A program made the position numbers and the translations under genes. DNA of 64,000 nt from Acorus gramineus (Eukaryota > Streptophyta > Magnoliopsida > Acorales > Acoraceae), in NCBI GenBank assembly GCA_030737835.1, contig CM060849.1, positions 16,644,334 to 16,708,333 of the forward strand, written 5' to 3'. Shown here one piece after another: positions 22,507 to 37,481 of this stretch (position 1 is its first letter; the number at the start of each line of letters is the position of its first letter). Under the pieces are notes generated by a model that had not been told where the DNA came from, did no database searches, and saw nothing but the letters and a program-made list of their open reading frames with translations.

Positions 22507-25500
22507 ATGGCGACCGTTCGATCGAGTCTGCCACTGCGGCTGAGGCAGCTCTTGTCGGGGGATGGGGCGATTGGTCCCTCTCTCCGGCTCGAGTCGGAGC
22601 CGGTGAGTATTTGATCTTTCATCTGTGCTTTATTGTGTTCTGAGTTTTTTTTGGGGGGGGATTGAATGGGTTCTATTAGTTTTTTGTGCCGTTTGATTGA
22701 TTTGAACTGGGCTTCTATTTAGGGTTCTAAGTTTTTTTTTTTTTTTTTGTGGTTTTGGATGATTGGGTTGTGGGTTGATATGTGTTTTAGGAAGAAGTGA
22801 AGTTTATTGCGGCTTGGATTCTGAGTATGTGCATTGCTTAGTTTCATTATGAATAAGAGAATTTTGGCGGATCAAAAGGCATTTGTTTTATGAGGCAGAT
22901 TTATATGGAGAATAGGGAAATGAGGGTTTTGTTGAATTTGAAGAGAGTATAATGGCATGTGTTACTGTTTTTTTTCTATTTCAAGTATCCATGACCTTTT
23001 TTTTGTTCATTGCTTCATATTGTTTGTGAACCAGAATAGATTTCTGATTGCTTGGCAATCGGACATCATATACGCTTGAAGATCCCTTGTTGAACCAGAT
23101 TTCATGTAATTATATTTCATGTAGACATAAAGTATTGTTCAACAGTTTTATAATTAATTATCAGCAAGCATGGAAGTGTTGGTGTGCTTGTTGTCTTGGG
23201 GGGGGGGGAGGGGGGGGGGATTGCAAATGAGATTTTCGTGATGAATTTATATATCAGTATTATAAGTTTTATTTTTTTGTACAAGAACTGATTTGCAGAA
23301 TTTATCTTTATAGGGAGGAAATCATTTTTTTCCCATGAGCCGCTAAGATTAGTGTTTAGTATGAGCGGCATATGTTCTTGTGCTAATGATTTATTGCTCT
23401 ACTTTCTATCCAAAACAATTTGCCCCCATTAGAAAGGAACTTCACACTTCTTGGGATGCACATCACTCCATATTGCTTTTCACATGTGAAATTCGACTCA
23501 CAGTTATATAGTATAAATGAACCCGAAAGATATCATCAAGTGTTGTATATTCGGTCATCAGCAGGCATCTTGTCTTTGGGGTGGGGTGGAATGAATGGGG
23601 CTATGTCTTAGGCTCACATAAGATGAACATGTGATATTAAGCTATCTACATAGGAAAAGGAAATTGCTCCCATGTTTGATTTTCAGGATTCTCTGTTTTT
23701 TTGGCATCGGTTGAAGAGGTTTTGTCTGTTGCTTTTTTGTTAATCTTCGTGTTAACTGAATTTTTATTTGAAAGATATTATTTAACTGATAATTGGCTAC
23801 CTGCTTTGGAAATTTGCAGCCTCTTAAAGTTAAGGCATTTATTGACAAGGTTATCAAGTGTCCTTTACACGATATAGCAATTCCGCTTTCAGGCTTTCGT
23901 TGGGAGTATAATAAGGTAGTCTCACATTTTTTTACTAGAAATGATTTGTGGATTTGTTCTGTGTCATTGATGTTATTTTTTTCTCTTTGGTTTCAGGGAA
24001 ATTTTCACCACTGGAGGCCACTGTTTTTGCATTTTGAAACATTCTTCAAGACTTATATCGCTTCCCGGGCAGATCTCCTCTTATCTGATAATTTTTTAGA
24101 TGGTGACTTGTTTCCCAAGCATGCTATTCTTCAAATTTTGAGAGTCATGAAGATAATTTTGGAGAATTGTCACAACAAGGGTTCTTTTAGTGGCTTAGAG
24201 GTATCCCATTATGTCCGAACTCTTAGTTGTATCACATACCACTACCACAACTTCACCATGGTTCTGCATTGTTTCTTACAATAATGCATATTTATGAACA
24301 TGCTAATGATTGATCTGATGTGACAATCTTTTTTTTTTTTTGTTTCTAACCCAGCATTTCAAGCTTTTACTTGCCTCAACTGATCCAGAGATTCTCATAG
24401 CCTCTTTGGAGACTCTTTCTGCACTAGTAAAAATAAATCCTTCGAAGCTGCATGTGAGTGGGAAACTCATTGGTTGTGGCTCAGTGAACAGCTGTATTTT
24501 GTCTTTAGCGCAAGGATGGGGAAGCAAAGAAGAAGGCTTGGGTTTATTCTCATGTGTTGTTGCTAATGAAAGAACCCAAGAGGACACATCAGGCCCGTTC
24601 CCATCTGAAGCTGAGGAGGATTGTGATAAATCACAATATCGGTTAGGCTCAACCTTGCATTATGAATTTCACACAGCAAGTCCTTCAGGCAGAGAGGAGA
24701 CAAGTTCCCGCAGCCAATCTTCTAGTTTGCATGTCATCCATATTCCAGAACTGCATCTACAGAAAGAGGATGACTTGGTCATTTTGAAGCGGTGTGTTGA
24801 TCAGTACAATGTGCCTCCAGAGCACAGGTTCTCGTTACTAACTAGGATTCGTTATGCCCACGCATTTCGTTTGCCTCAAGTGGCCAGGTTGATATGCATT
24901 CTTGCATTCATTGTGCTGGTCCAGTCTAATGATGCTCATGACGAACTTGTGTCATTCTTTGCCAATGAACCCGAGTATACAAATGAGTTAATAAGACTTG
25001 TTCGATCTGAGGATGCCATTCCTGGAAGCATAAGAACTCTTGCAATGCTTGCACTTGCAGCCCAGTTGGCCGCTTACTCATCTTCTCATGAAAAGGGCAA
25101 AAATATTGAGTGGCTCAAACATTATTCCTGCTGGGGGAAACAGATTGACTCTTCTTAATGTGCTTCAGAAAGCGGTATTATCACTTAGTAACCAAAGTGA
25201 TCCATCTTCTCTTATGTTTGTTGATGCGCTGCTGCAGTTCTACCTGCTTCATGTTGTCTCTTCTTCAAGTTCAGGTAGTGCCATAAGAGGCTCAGGGATG
25301 GTTCCCACTCTTTTACCTTTCCTGCAGGATGTTAATTCTGCACATATGCATCTTGTGTGCTCCGCTGTAAAAACCCTTCAAAAACTCATGGATTACAGTA
25401 GTCAAGCTGTCAACTCATTTAAAGAAAGTGGAGGTATGGAACTTCTGGCAAAGAGGTTGCAGTCAGAAATTCAAGGAGTTATAGAGGCGCCTGATGACAG

Positions 25501-28500
25501 AAGCATTTCAATGGTTGTTGGTGATTCCTTAAACCTAGCAGATGACCATCTGTACTCACGAAAGTGTCTTATCAAGGCTTTACTTAAAGCCCTTGGATCT
25601 GCCACTTATGCTCCTACAAATCCTACCCGTTCTCAAAACTCTCTTGATACTCCAATACTTTCATCTTTGTCACTAATTTTCCGCAATGTGTCAAAGTTTG
25701 GTGGTGACATCTATTTTTCAGCGGTGACTGTTATGAATGAAATTATACACAAAGATCCAACTTGCTTCCCAGCTCTACATGAGGCTGGTCTTCCAGATGA
25801 CTTTTTGTCATCAGTAATATCCGGAATGCTCCCATCCTCGAAAGCACTTACTTGCATTCCTAGTGGTCTTGGAGCTATATGCCTTAATGCGAAAGGCTTG
25901 GAAGCAGTTAGAGAGAGTGATGCGCTGCATTTCCTTTACCATATCTTCACTTCCAGGAAATACTTGGTTGCAATGAATGAAGCTGTTGTCCCTCTAGCAA
26001 ATGCAGTTGAAGAGCTTCTGCGACATGTAACTTCGTTGAAAAGTGCTGGTGTAAATATAATTATTGAAATCATTAACAAGCTTGTTTCATTGGGTGATGA
26101 TGTTGATGTTGGTCCCACTCCCTCAGGAAAATCAGATGCAAGTTCCTCTATGGAAACAGATTCTGAAGACAAAGGAATTGAAGGGAGTGATCGTCTGGTG
26201 AGTGCTTCAGATTCTATCGCAGATAGCATTGGCAATGAACGGTTTGTTCAATTATGCATCTTTCATTTGATGGTGCTGCTTCATCGAACTATGGAGAACA
26301 CTGAAACTTGCAAGTTATTTGTGGAGAAGAAAGGTATAGAAGCCCTGTTGAGACTTCTTTTGCGTCCTAGTATTTCACAGTCATCTGAAGGGATGTCAAT
26401 TGCTTTGCATAGCACTGCTGTGTTTAAAGGCTTCACTCAAAATCATGCCGCACCACTGGCTCATGCTTTTTGTTCATCTCTCAGAGACCATCTGAAGAAA
26501 TCTCTGAAGGAGTTAAGTTCATTGCCAGGATCTTTTTTTCTGGTATCCGGGAGCACTCCAGATAGTGGGATTTTTTCATCTCTTTGTGTTATTGAATTCC
26601 TCCTTTTCCTTGCTGCATCCAAGGATAACCGCTGGATGGCTGCACTCCTGACAGAATTTGGCAACAAAAGTAAAGATGTTTTGGAAGATATTGGGCAAAT
26701 CCACAAGGAAACTTTGTGGCAGATAGCCCTCCTGGAAGATTCAAGGTCAGAGGAGGATCAGAGTCATGCTTCTATAGGAGAACCAGTAAGAGTGGACTCT
26801 AGTTTGAATGAAACTGAAGAGCACAGGTTTTCTTCTTTCCGGCCCCTTACTGATCTGAGGCGCAGGACTCCTGGATGGAGTATTGAGTCTCAATTTTTTG
26901 ACTTAATAAACCTGTCTCGTGATGCCCGGCGTGCCTCTGGTCTCCAGCAGAGGCTTGGCATTGATGGTCCCTCAAATTTGCAGCTGAGTTCTCAACTACA
27001 TCTGTCCAATCCTTCTTCAAGTAGTGATGCTAGTACTAGCACAGATGGTGACAAGCAAAGATCTCATGCTTCTTCCTGGCGTGACATGATGAGGTCTATA
27101 TCTTTTCATATAAATCACCTCTTTCTGGAACTGGGAAAAGTTACTTTGATTCCTTCACGCCGTGGGGGTGAGCCTTCCAATGTGACCTCATCTGCAAAAT
27201 CTGTTGTTTCTACTATCACCTCTGTTGCTCTGGATCACTTGAATTTCGTAGGACACGTTGATCCTTTGAAAACAGAGGCTTCTATGTCGACAAAATGTCG
27301 CTATCTTGGTAAAGTTATCGACTTCATTGATTGCATCATAGCAGAAAAGCCAGAATCTTGCAACCCAATTTTATTGAATTGCTTCTATGTCCATGGGGTC
27401 ATTCAGGCTATTTTGACTACTTTTGAGGCCACCAGTCAATTGCTTTTCGCCCTTAATAGATCACCTGCTTCTCCCATGGATATGGATGATGCAACTTTGA
27501 AAGATGATCTCAAGGAAGAAACAGATTATGGCTGGATTTATGGTCCCTTGGTAAGCTACAGTACACTCATGGATCGTCTGGTAACATCATCATTTATCAT
27601 CTCTTCCTCCAGTAGTAATTTGCTTGTACAACCTATAATGAGTGGAAGGAGTGTTCCGGTTCCACGCAACCCTGAGGCTTTTGTGAAGTTACTTCAATCA
27701 AAGGTGCTGAAAGCAGTTCTTCCCATTTGGTCTCATCCTCAGTTTGCAGGATGCAATAGTGAGTTCATCACCACAGTTATATCCATTATGAGGCACATTT
27801 ATTCTGGAGTTGAAGATACAAAGGCAAGTGCCAGTGCTGCAGCTCGTAACATGGGTCCTCCTCTTGATGAAGCATCAATCTCAGCAGTTATAGAGATGGG
27901 ATTTTCTAGATCCAGGGCTGAGGAGGCATTTCGGCAAGTAGGGACAAATATTGTGGAGATGGCACTGGATTGGTTGTGCACACATCCAGAAGAGCCAGAA
28001 GAAGAAGATGACCTTGCTCGAGCTGTTGCCATGTCCTTGGGTGATGCACCTAAAGAAGATGAAGTTGCAAGTGGAAGTGATCTGGACCTGGAAAAAGAAA
28101 CTGTTGAGCCTCCTCCAGTTGATGAATTGTTGTCAGCATGCAGTAGACTTCTGCGGGCAAAGGATTCATTAGCCTTTCCGGTGCAGGGGTTGCTTGCCAT
28201 GATTTGTGCTCAAAATGATGGTCGATGCAGATCTACAGTCGTGACGTTTATTATTGATCAATTAAAGGTCTGCAGTACTGTTTCTGATTCCAGAAGTGAC
28301 AGCCTGTTGTCTGCCCTTTTCCATGTATTGGCACTTGTTCTACATGAGGATGCAGCTGCACGAGAAGTTGCTTCCACAAGTGGTCTGGTAAGGATTGCTT
28401 TAGATTTCCTTTTGGTGTGGAATCCAGAGTTACATGGTGGTGATAAATCCCACACACCAAAGTGGGTGACTGCATCTTTCCTTGCTATTGATCGGATGCT

Positions 28501-31500
28501 GCTAGTAGATCCAAATTTGGGCCTGAATATCAAGTCTTTGGAGGTATTGAAAGGGGAGGATGTTGGGAATCAGATTTCTGTTGTAACCAATGACTTGCAG
28601 TCCCCTGTGAAATCAAGAATTGGCTCCATGGAAGTGCACGAAGAGAGGAGGCTTATTGATATTGCCTGTCGATGTATCCGAGACCAACTTCCTTCTGAAG
28701 CAATGCATGCAGTTCTCCAGCTGTGTGCCACACTCACTAAGGTCCATTCGGCTGCCCTGAGTTTTCTTGATGCTGGAGGGCTGCCTGCACTGCTTTCTTT
28801 ACCAACCAGTAGCCTGTTTTCTGGGTTTGACAATGTGGCAGCCACAATAATTCGTCATATCCTTGAAGATCCGTACACTCTCCAGCAAGCAATGGAAGCA
28901 GAGATACGGTACAGTTTAGTTGCAGCAGCAAATAGACATTCAAATGGAAGGCTCACACCTCATAATTTTCTGCAAAGTTTGGCTTCGGTCATTTCTAGGG
29001 ACCCCGCAATCTTCTTGCAAGCTGCTCAGTCAATCTGCCAAATTGAGATGGTAGGAGAAAGACCATATGTTGTGCTGTTGAAAGATCGCGAGAAGGACAA
29101 GTCAAAGGAAAAGGAGAAAGAGAAGTCTTCTGAGAAAGATAAACAACCCTTTTCTGCCGGGAAGACTAATTCACTTGATACAATTTCAGCAGTCCCAGCG
29201 ATTGGCCATAATAAGCCTCCAGAATCCAATATAAAAAATGTCAAAGCCCATCGAAAACCCCCCCCTAGTTTCACATGTGTGATTGAACTTCTTTTAGATT
29301 CTATAATTACTTTCGAGCCTCCCTCAAACAATAATGAAGAGATTGAAGGAATCTTGAGCACTCCATCATTGGCAGACATGGACATCGATGACACTGCGTC
29401 CAGGGGAAAGGGGAAAGCCATTGTCTGTACATCTGAAGAGAGAAAAGCTGCTGACCAGGAGGCTTCTGCTGTTCTTGCGAAAACAGTTTTTATAATGAAG
29501 TTGTTGACAGACATACTCCTGACATATGCTTCCTCTTTGCATGTTCTTCTTCGAAAGGATGCAGAAGTGAGCAATTCGCGAGGTCATCCACAAAGGTTTC
29601 CCGGTGGAAATTTCATTGGTGGAATCTTCAACCATGTTCTTCACAAGTTTCTTCCATACTCAAGCAGCTACAAAAAGGAGAAGAAAACTGATGGTGACTG
29701 GAGGCAAAAATTAGCATCCAGAGCCGGCCAATTTTTGGTTGCAGCTTCAGTCCGCTCTTCTGAGGCAAGGAAAAGAATCTTCTCTGAGATTAATAATGTC
29801 TTCAATGATTTTGTTGAATCTTCAGATGGTGTCAGGATACCCGATTTTGTTACAAATGCTTTCATAGATCTACTAAATGATATACTGGCTGCCCGCTCAC
29901 CGACTGGCTCATATATATTGGCAGAAGCTTCAACAACTTTCATTGATGTTGGTTTGGTTCAGTCATTGACTAGAACTCTCAAAGTATTGGACTTAGATCA
30001 TCCAGATTCTCCAAAAACTGCCACTGCGATTATCAAGGCATTGGATTCAGTAACCAAGGAATATGTTCATTCTGCAGATCCCAACTCTGTTAAGGCTGAT
30101 AGCTCTACGAAGCCTGCAACTGATCAGAACCAGCCAACTAGTGGTGTGAATGGCTTGCAATCTTTAGATGCTACTTCGCAACCTGATCATCATGACACTG
30201 CGGATGATCGCAGTGAACCTTTCAATACAACCCAGACAACTGGTAGCTCTGATTCAATCACTGATGAGATGGATCATGATCGTAATATAGATGGGAGCCT
30301 TGCCCCACAAGCTGAAGATTCTATGCATGAGGATTCTGGGGAGCCTGGACAGCTTCAGAATGGCATCACAACTGTTGGGATCACAATTGACATTTCTCAT
30401 AATGCCCAGGACAGTCTTGTTGATCAAGACGAGGATGAGGAAATGAGTGGAGATGAGGACGAGGAAATGAGTGGAGATGATGAAGATGATGACGATGATG
30501 ATGAGGAAAATAATGATTTGGAAGAGGATGATGTTCATCACATGTCGCATGCAGATACAGATCAGAATGACCATGAAATGGATGAGGATGAATTTGATGA
30601 GGATGTTTTAGAAGAAGATGATGATGACGAGGATGATGAAGATGGAGTGATATTGAGGCTGGAGGAGGGGATTAATGGGATTAACGTTTTTGACGACCGT
30701 ATTGAGGTATTTGGCAGGGATGATGGATTTCCCAATGATGCTCTCCATGTTGAAGTTTTTGGATCTAGGCATGCCAGCCGCACGACATCTCTTTATAATC
30801 TTCTGGGAAGAACTGGTGATAATGCTGGTCCATCCCTGCATCCACTGTTGATGCAACCTTCATCCTCATTACAACATCCAGTTCGCCATAGACAGACAGG
30901 TAAAATTTATTATTGATTGTTCTCTCAACCTTGTTTGATTGAGTTTTGTTTTTATAACATTTCTTTACATTCTCCAGAAAATTCAGGTGACCTGGCATTC
31001 TTAGATAGAAATCTAGGAAGTGTGTCTTCTCGATTGAATGCTATATTCCGTTCTTTAAGAAGTGGGCGTCATGGACATCGCCTGAATATGTGGGTAGATG
31101 AAGTGCAGACACATACGGGATCTGGTGCTCCTGCAATACCTCAAGGGATTGAGGAACTGCTTGTTTCTCGGTTAAGCCGTCCAGCCAGTGAACAATCATC
31201 TGATCAGAATGCCACTGAACAACAAACTCAAGATAAAGTTGAAGTCAATCAGACTCAGGAATCAGATGCCATTGCAATAGAAGAGGCACCTGCAGAGGAA
31301 AATACAAGCAACATGGGTGCAGTGAATACTTCACCCAGTTCTGCAGAAGTTGGTGTTACCAATACTGTAGATGTTGGACCCATAGATAATGATATTTTGC
31401 AAAGAGGGGATGCATCAAATGCACAAGAGCGGGCCACTGACATCCAGTATGAGCGCGGCAGTGATGCTACATTGCGGGATGTGGAGGCAGTTAGCCAAGA

Positions 31501-34500
31501 AAGCAGTGGAAGTGGGGCAACATTAGGGGAAAGCCTTCGTAGCTTGGAAGTAGAAATTGGAAGTGCTGATGGGCATGATGATGGAGGAGAAAGGCAAGGA
31601 CCTACAGATCGGATTTCTCTGGGTGATCTGCAGCCAAATCGGCCAAGAAGGTCATCAGGAAACTCTGGAGTGGTTGGTGGCAGAGAAACGTCTCTTCAAA
31701 GTGTCAGTGAAGTTTCACCAGACCCCAGTGAAGCACCAGGTCAGACTGGTTCCGCAGATGAGCAAAACATCAATCAAGCAGTTGGATCAGTCACTATTGA
31801 TCCTGCTTTCTTAGATGCTCTTCCTGAAGAGCTACGGGCTGAAGTTCTTTCGACACAGCAGCGTCAAGCTACTCAGCCTCCAATTGCACAAACTCAGTCT
31901 GAAGGAGACATTGACCCTGAATTCCTTGCTGCCCTTCCTCCTGATATTCGAACGGAAGTGCTGGCACAACAGAGAGCAGCTCAGAGGGGAAATCAATCAC
32001 ATGAGCTGGAAGGACAACCGGTTGAAATGGACACTGTGTCCATAATTGCTACCTTCCCTTCAGAATTACGGGAAGAGGTAAACCGCAGATGCCAACCAGT
32101 TCTTTACATATCATTTTTATTGTGCTTCAAAAGTGAAAAAAATGCTATTTGTGAAAATTACATGTTTCCCTTTTGCTTTGCAAAACTTGAATTTCAGGTG
32201 TTACTAACATCTTCGGATGCTATTTTGGCCAATCTGACTCCTGCTCTTGTTGCGGAAGCAAATATGTTACGTGAACGGTTCGCACATCGATATCATAGTC
32301 GTGCACTCTTTGGCATGTATCCGAGGAATCGACGGGGTGAGTCCTCTAGACGAGGCGAAGGCATAGGTTCTGGTCTGGACAGAGGTGTTGCTTCACGCAG
32401 ATCCGTGGGTGGCAAACTGGTTGAGGTTGATGGAGCTCCTTTGGTGGACATGGAAGATCTGAAAGCCCTTGTTCGGTTGCTCCGTGTTGTTCAGGTAACT
32501 ATTTGGCATTTCTAAATGAGTTTGATATGCAATGTGATCATTGATATATTTATTTCCTTTTGCAGCCAATATACAAAGGCTCATTGCAGAGGGTTCTTCT
32601 GAATCTGTGTGTCCACCGTGAATCCAGGACCAAATTGGTGAAAATCTTAATGGATATGCTAATGCGAGATATAAGTGGTCCTATGAAAAGCTTGAACGGT
32701 CCCGGGGAACCATCATATCGGCTGTATGCTTCCCAAAGTAGTATTATATATTCTCGCCCTCAATTTTGTGATGGTAAGGTTTCTCTTTTGTCTTTAGTGG
32801 CCAATAGGATTATGCTGTAAAAAGATGTGGTCGTCCACAAAGAGTAAAATATATAGATGTCATACAAGAGTAATGAGTGGTATTCTTTTACAATGTACTA
32901 AATTTTCAATTGCACAATTACTAGATCATGTGGCTATCTTGAGTCGATTATTGAATCTCTTTTAACATGATATGTGCAGGAGTTCCACCCTTGTTGTCAC
33001 GGCGTATATTAGAAACTCTAGCATATCTTGCCCGTAATCATCCTCATGTTGCAAAGCTTTTGCTTAACTTGGTGCTGCCACAGTCGACTTCACCAAAATC
33101 GCTCACTGCAGACCATGGGCGTGGAAAAGCTGTGATGACTATGGAAGAGGACCAACCAGAAAGGTTGCAAAATCAGAAATCTGATATGTCCATTGTTTTG
33201 CTTCTAAGCCTCTTGAATCAGTCTTTGTATTTGAGAAGCGTAGCTCATCTTGAACAGGTGAAACTTCTGAGACCCTTTATTTGCTTGATGTTCTTTTCCG
33301 TTATTATAATTTTCTGATGCCAGAAAGTCTAATATTCTTTCTTTTGATTTCCTTTTTGTTGCCGTAGTTGCTTAATCTATTGGAAGTCATCATTGATAGT
33401 ACAAATGATAACTCAGGCTTGTCTAATAAGTCTGGAGTATCTCCTCCTGAACCACAAGCTGGTTCAGAGAGCGTCATGGCGGAATTGCAAGTAAATGCTT
33501 CTGGTGCCGCCGGTACTTCTTCAGCGAGTGATGATAAATCATTAATGACTGTTGAACAGACTAAATCTTCTGCCTCTGTTGTAAATGATGAAAGCAATTC
33601 CCGTGATGTACTGCTTGGATTACCACAAGCAGAACTTAGACTTCTTTGTTCTTTGCTTGCACGGGAAGGGTATGTTTCTACTAGACCATACGTTAATATA
33701 TTGATCCTCTGGCTCATTTTTACCTATGATTTGTTTGTTGTGTTTAGTCAAGTTGGCATGGCATTCACACTCTTTATTATATTAATAGTAGTAGAATATC
33801 CCAGACATGAAGTATATGTTTATCACCAGGCATGCCTTCCCTAAAACCTCCTTGCATGCATTAGATGTAAATTTCTTTCTTAATTCTCATATGTATTGCT
33901 TTCTGTTTGACATGAAACTCCTGATAGTGCTACTTCTTCCACCGGATTTAACTATGGATCACAGTCCTCTGGACAACCCTGATATTACTTCCTCACCAAG
34001 TGAACCTTGTCCCTGAACCCAGTGGAGCCAGAGATTCATATGTTATCTGTATGTTAGAAATTGGTTAAATATTTATTTAGTAGTGATCATCATTATGGTT
34101 AGAAGTATCTGTCATTGTTGTGGTTTCTGCAATGTCACTATTCTTGAAAATGAATACTCTTCTTTCTTTCTCTTTTCATGTCTTTCCCCTTAAGTTTAAT
34201 GGTTCTTCGTCTAATTCATTTTAATGCACTTGTATTTTACAGGTTGTCTGATAATGCTTATGGCCTTGTTGCTGTGGTGATGAAGAAGCTAGTAGCCATT
34301 GCTCCAACACACTGCCGCCTATTTATTATGGGACTGGCAAATTCTGTGCAACAATTGATTATGTCTGCAATGAAAGAATTGCATGGTTATGAGGAGGCAG
34401 AAGAAGCGCTTCTTAACACATCATCGAGTGATGGAACAGCAATCTTGAGAGTCTTGCAAGCGCTGAGCTCTCTTATTTCCACAATACATGAGAAGGAAAA

Positions 34501-37481
34501 AGATTCCCAGCTTTTACCTGAGAAAGAACTTAATGATGTCCTTTCTCTGGTATGGGATATAGATGCAGCTTTGGAGCCATTGTGGCTTGAATTGAGTACT
34601 TGTATAAGTAAAATTGAGAGCTTTTCAGAGTCGTCTGATCGGTCGGGTGTATCTGGGAGTGAAACGTCCACGAACTCCAGTGCTATGCCTCCGCTTCCTG
34701 CTGGTTCTCAGAATATTTTGCCATACATTGAGTCTTTCTTTGTCACCTGTGAGAAGTTATGCCCTGGTCAATCTGGTTCAGTCCATGACTTCAGCACCAC
34801 CGTGAGTTCTGACTTTGAAGAAGCCTCAACTTCCACGGTTGCACAGAAATCGCCGGGATCTCATCCAAAAGTGGATGAGAAACATCTTGCTTTTGTGAAG
34901 TTCTCTGAAAGGCACAAGAAGTTGTTGAACGCTTTCATCCGACAAAATTCTGGGTTGCTTGAAAAATCTCTCTCGCTCATGCTAAAAGTTCCACGCATCA
35001 TTGATTTTGATAACAAGCGTAATTATTTCCGATCAAAAATCAAGGATCAACATGATCACCATCACAGTCCTCTTAGAATTTCAGTTAGAAGAGCCTATGT
35101 TCTTGAGGATTCATATAATCGCCTACGCATGCATTCTACTCAAGACCTCAAGGGAAGGCTGACTGTTAATTTCCAAGGGGAGGAAGGCATCGATGCTGGT
35201 GGATTAACAAGGGAATGGTATCAGCTGTTATCTAGGGTTATCTTTGACAAGGGTGCTCTACTTTTTACGACAGTGGGCAGTGACTCCACTTTCCAGCCAA
35301 ATCCCAACTCTGTTTACCAAACTGAGCACCTTTCATATTTTAAGTTTGTGGGGCGAGTGGTGTGTGCCTCTGCCGTTCAGTTTTTTTTTTTTTTTAATTT
35401 TTTAATTTTGAACTTGCTATTCATTGTCTTTGTGTCTAACACACTTCTATGTCCAGGTTGGTAAAGCTCTATTTGATGGACAGCTCTTGGATGTCCATTT
35501 CACCAGATCTTTCTACAAGCATATTCTAGGGGTCAAGGTTACCTACCATGATATTGAGGCAATAGATCCAGATTACTTCAAGAATCTGAAGTGGATGCTG
35601 GAGGTATGTTTCAAATATCCATTAAAGATAAAGTATGTTCTCCCACCTGCCTACTGTTTTTATGCCATTCTTTTTCTCACTATCTGTTTTGCTTTTGTAG
35701 AATGATGTAAGCGACATACCGGACCTTACCTTTAGCATAGATGCAGATGAAGAAAAGCTTATATTGTATGAGAGGACAGAGGTTTGTGGTGTTCCCCTTG
35801 TAAATTTATTTCGTTCAAGTTTTGTAGGGAACTAATGTACATGATGAACTTCAGGTAACTGATCACGAGCTAATTCCTGGAGGCCGAAATATTAGAGTAA
35901 CAGAAGAGAACAAACGTGAATATGTTGACCTTATTGCTGAGCATCGGCTGACAACTGCTATTCGACCTCAAATAAATGCATTTATGGAAGGGTTCAATGA
36001 GCTGATGCCCCGAGAATTAGTATCAATCTTTAATGATAGAGAATTGGAATTGTTGATCAGTGGACTTCCTGATATTGATTGTGAGTTCCCCTTAACATTT
36101 GGATCATTTTGAATTGAATTATTAAATTGCTGTGAAGGCATGGCAAGCTAATTTGTCAGTGAAATGGGAGTTTATGGAAAAACAATGCACATATATGATT
36201 TTTTTTTTTATAATGTCAGTGGATAACTTGAGAGAAAACACGGAGTACTCTGGCTACAGTCCTGCATCTCCAGTCATCCAATGGTTCTGGGAGATTGTTC
36301 AAGGCTTTAGTGAAGAGGACAAGGCTCGTCTTTTGCAATTTGTCACTGGAACTTCAAAGGTACCTTTTCTGGGGCTCTTGTGTGTGCTGTGTGCAATCTT
36401 GTGCATGATGGTTACATAATTTTTAAACTTTTTACCTGATGAACATATTTGCCTATGTTTTGAATTGATGTTAGGTCTCTTAATCAATAGAAACATGTAA
36501 AATGCAAAGTAGTTGGGTAATTCGAGGACATTTTCTTATGGTTAAGTTTTACACATCTTATACAGTATTTTTTTTTAAAGCAAACGGTAGGCATCCTACC
36601 TCAATTATATTAAGAGAATAAGTTTATGATACCTGTTTGTTCCTATAAATTGTCAAAGTACCGTGGTTCAGCTCTTTAAGCATTTAACATCGTGAATAGA
36701 TGGAAAAGTAAATTTGACATGAGAGTGAGACAAATCGATTTGTTTGGAATAATTAATGATTAAGTTCCTAAATTTCCTAAATTTTGACACAAAAATAGGC
36801 TATCTAGATTTTCTTGTGCATTCCATATCCTGGATGAAATTAAGAAATATTTATTTATTGACTAGTCTAATAAGCCCCTTTCTGCTCGAATGCTCAGTAT
36901 GAATTAATTCAACTTTTCCATCTGCTGTCATGCATGTGCGCTTCTCGTTGAACTTTTACAGTATCTGCCTTTTTGGGTGGAATATTTGTATTTGAAAATT
37001 CACAGAATCACGCATTCCTAAATTTTTTTGACAGGTTCCCTTGGAAGGATTTAGTGCGCTTCAAGGAATATCAGGGTCACAGAAATTTCAGATCCACAAG
37101 GCCTATGGCAGCCCTGACCATTTGCCATCTGCACACACTTGGTATGTTTCATATTCCTCGTCAGTTTTTCACATTTTTTTCCCTTGAAGACAAACTGCCA
37201 ATCCAAATGAAATTATCACTTTGATGCTTCTTTGGTGAATTTCGAATCCAGTATTCGTGAAATGCAAATGCATTTCCAGAGGTCAATAGCATGCATGATT
37301 TAGTGATTCCAAGCGAATGCCATGCCATCTTTGATCTGAATTTTCACACTCTCTTGACTTTGTTTAATTTGGTTGCAGTTTCAATCAATTGGATCTGCCA
37401 GAGTATCCGTCTAAAGAACAGCTCGAGGAGAGATTGCTTCTGGCGATCCACGAAGCAAATGAAGGGTTCGGTTTTGGTTGA
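22507..37481 (+). CDS. UPL1/UPL2: HECT-type E3 ubiquitin-protein ligase, UPL1/UPL2-like
   Basis: Giant HECT E3 that takes ubiquitin from E2 onto a cysteine and passes it to substrates. Exons: 22507-22602, 23820-23915, 23997-24200, 24355-30899, 30978-32077, 32198-32494, 32566-32773, 32980-33257, 33368-33669, 34243-35359, 35457-35603, 35701-35781, 35855-36080, 36220-36359, 37035-37141, 37379-37481; about 3,681 aa, equal to Arabidopsis UPL1. The N-terminal DUF908/DUF913 armadillo-like region is followed by a UBA domain (residues about 1297-1340, [18 protein letters not shown]), a UIM ([12 protein letters not shown]), an acidic Asp/Glu tract (about 2155-2235), two DPxFLxALPxxIRxEVL ubiquitin-binding repeats (about 2586-2640) and the HECT domain (about 3310-3681). 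The catalytic Cys is about 3648 ([14 protein letters not shown]); its TGT codon is split by the last intron. Within exon 4 the frame shifts by one base near 25090-25103. Either an assembly error or a disabling mutation is possible; everything else looks intact and under selection. Confidence 0.93.
23198..23219 (+). repeat. Poly-G tract (G11-A-G10) in UPL intron 1
   Basis: Almost uninterrupted guanines on the coding strand, so G-rich in the pre-mRNA. Could form G-quadruplex; also prone to length error in assemblies. Confidence 0.8.

Noticed and set aside
25040-25160. Taking the ATG at 25040 as a separate gene start for the long UPL frame
   Set aside because: The residues before the shift point in that frame do not match the family, while the other frame does up to the same point; one gene with a single-base shift explains both.
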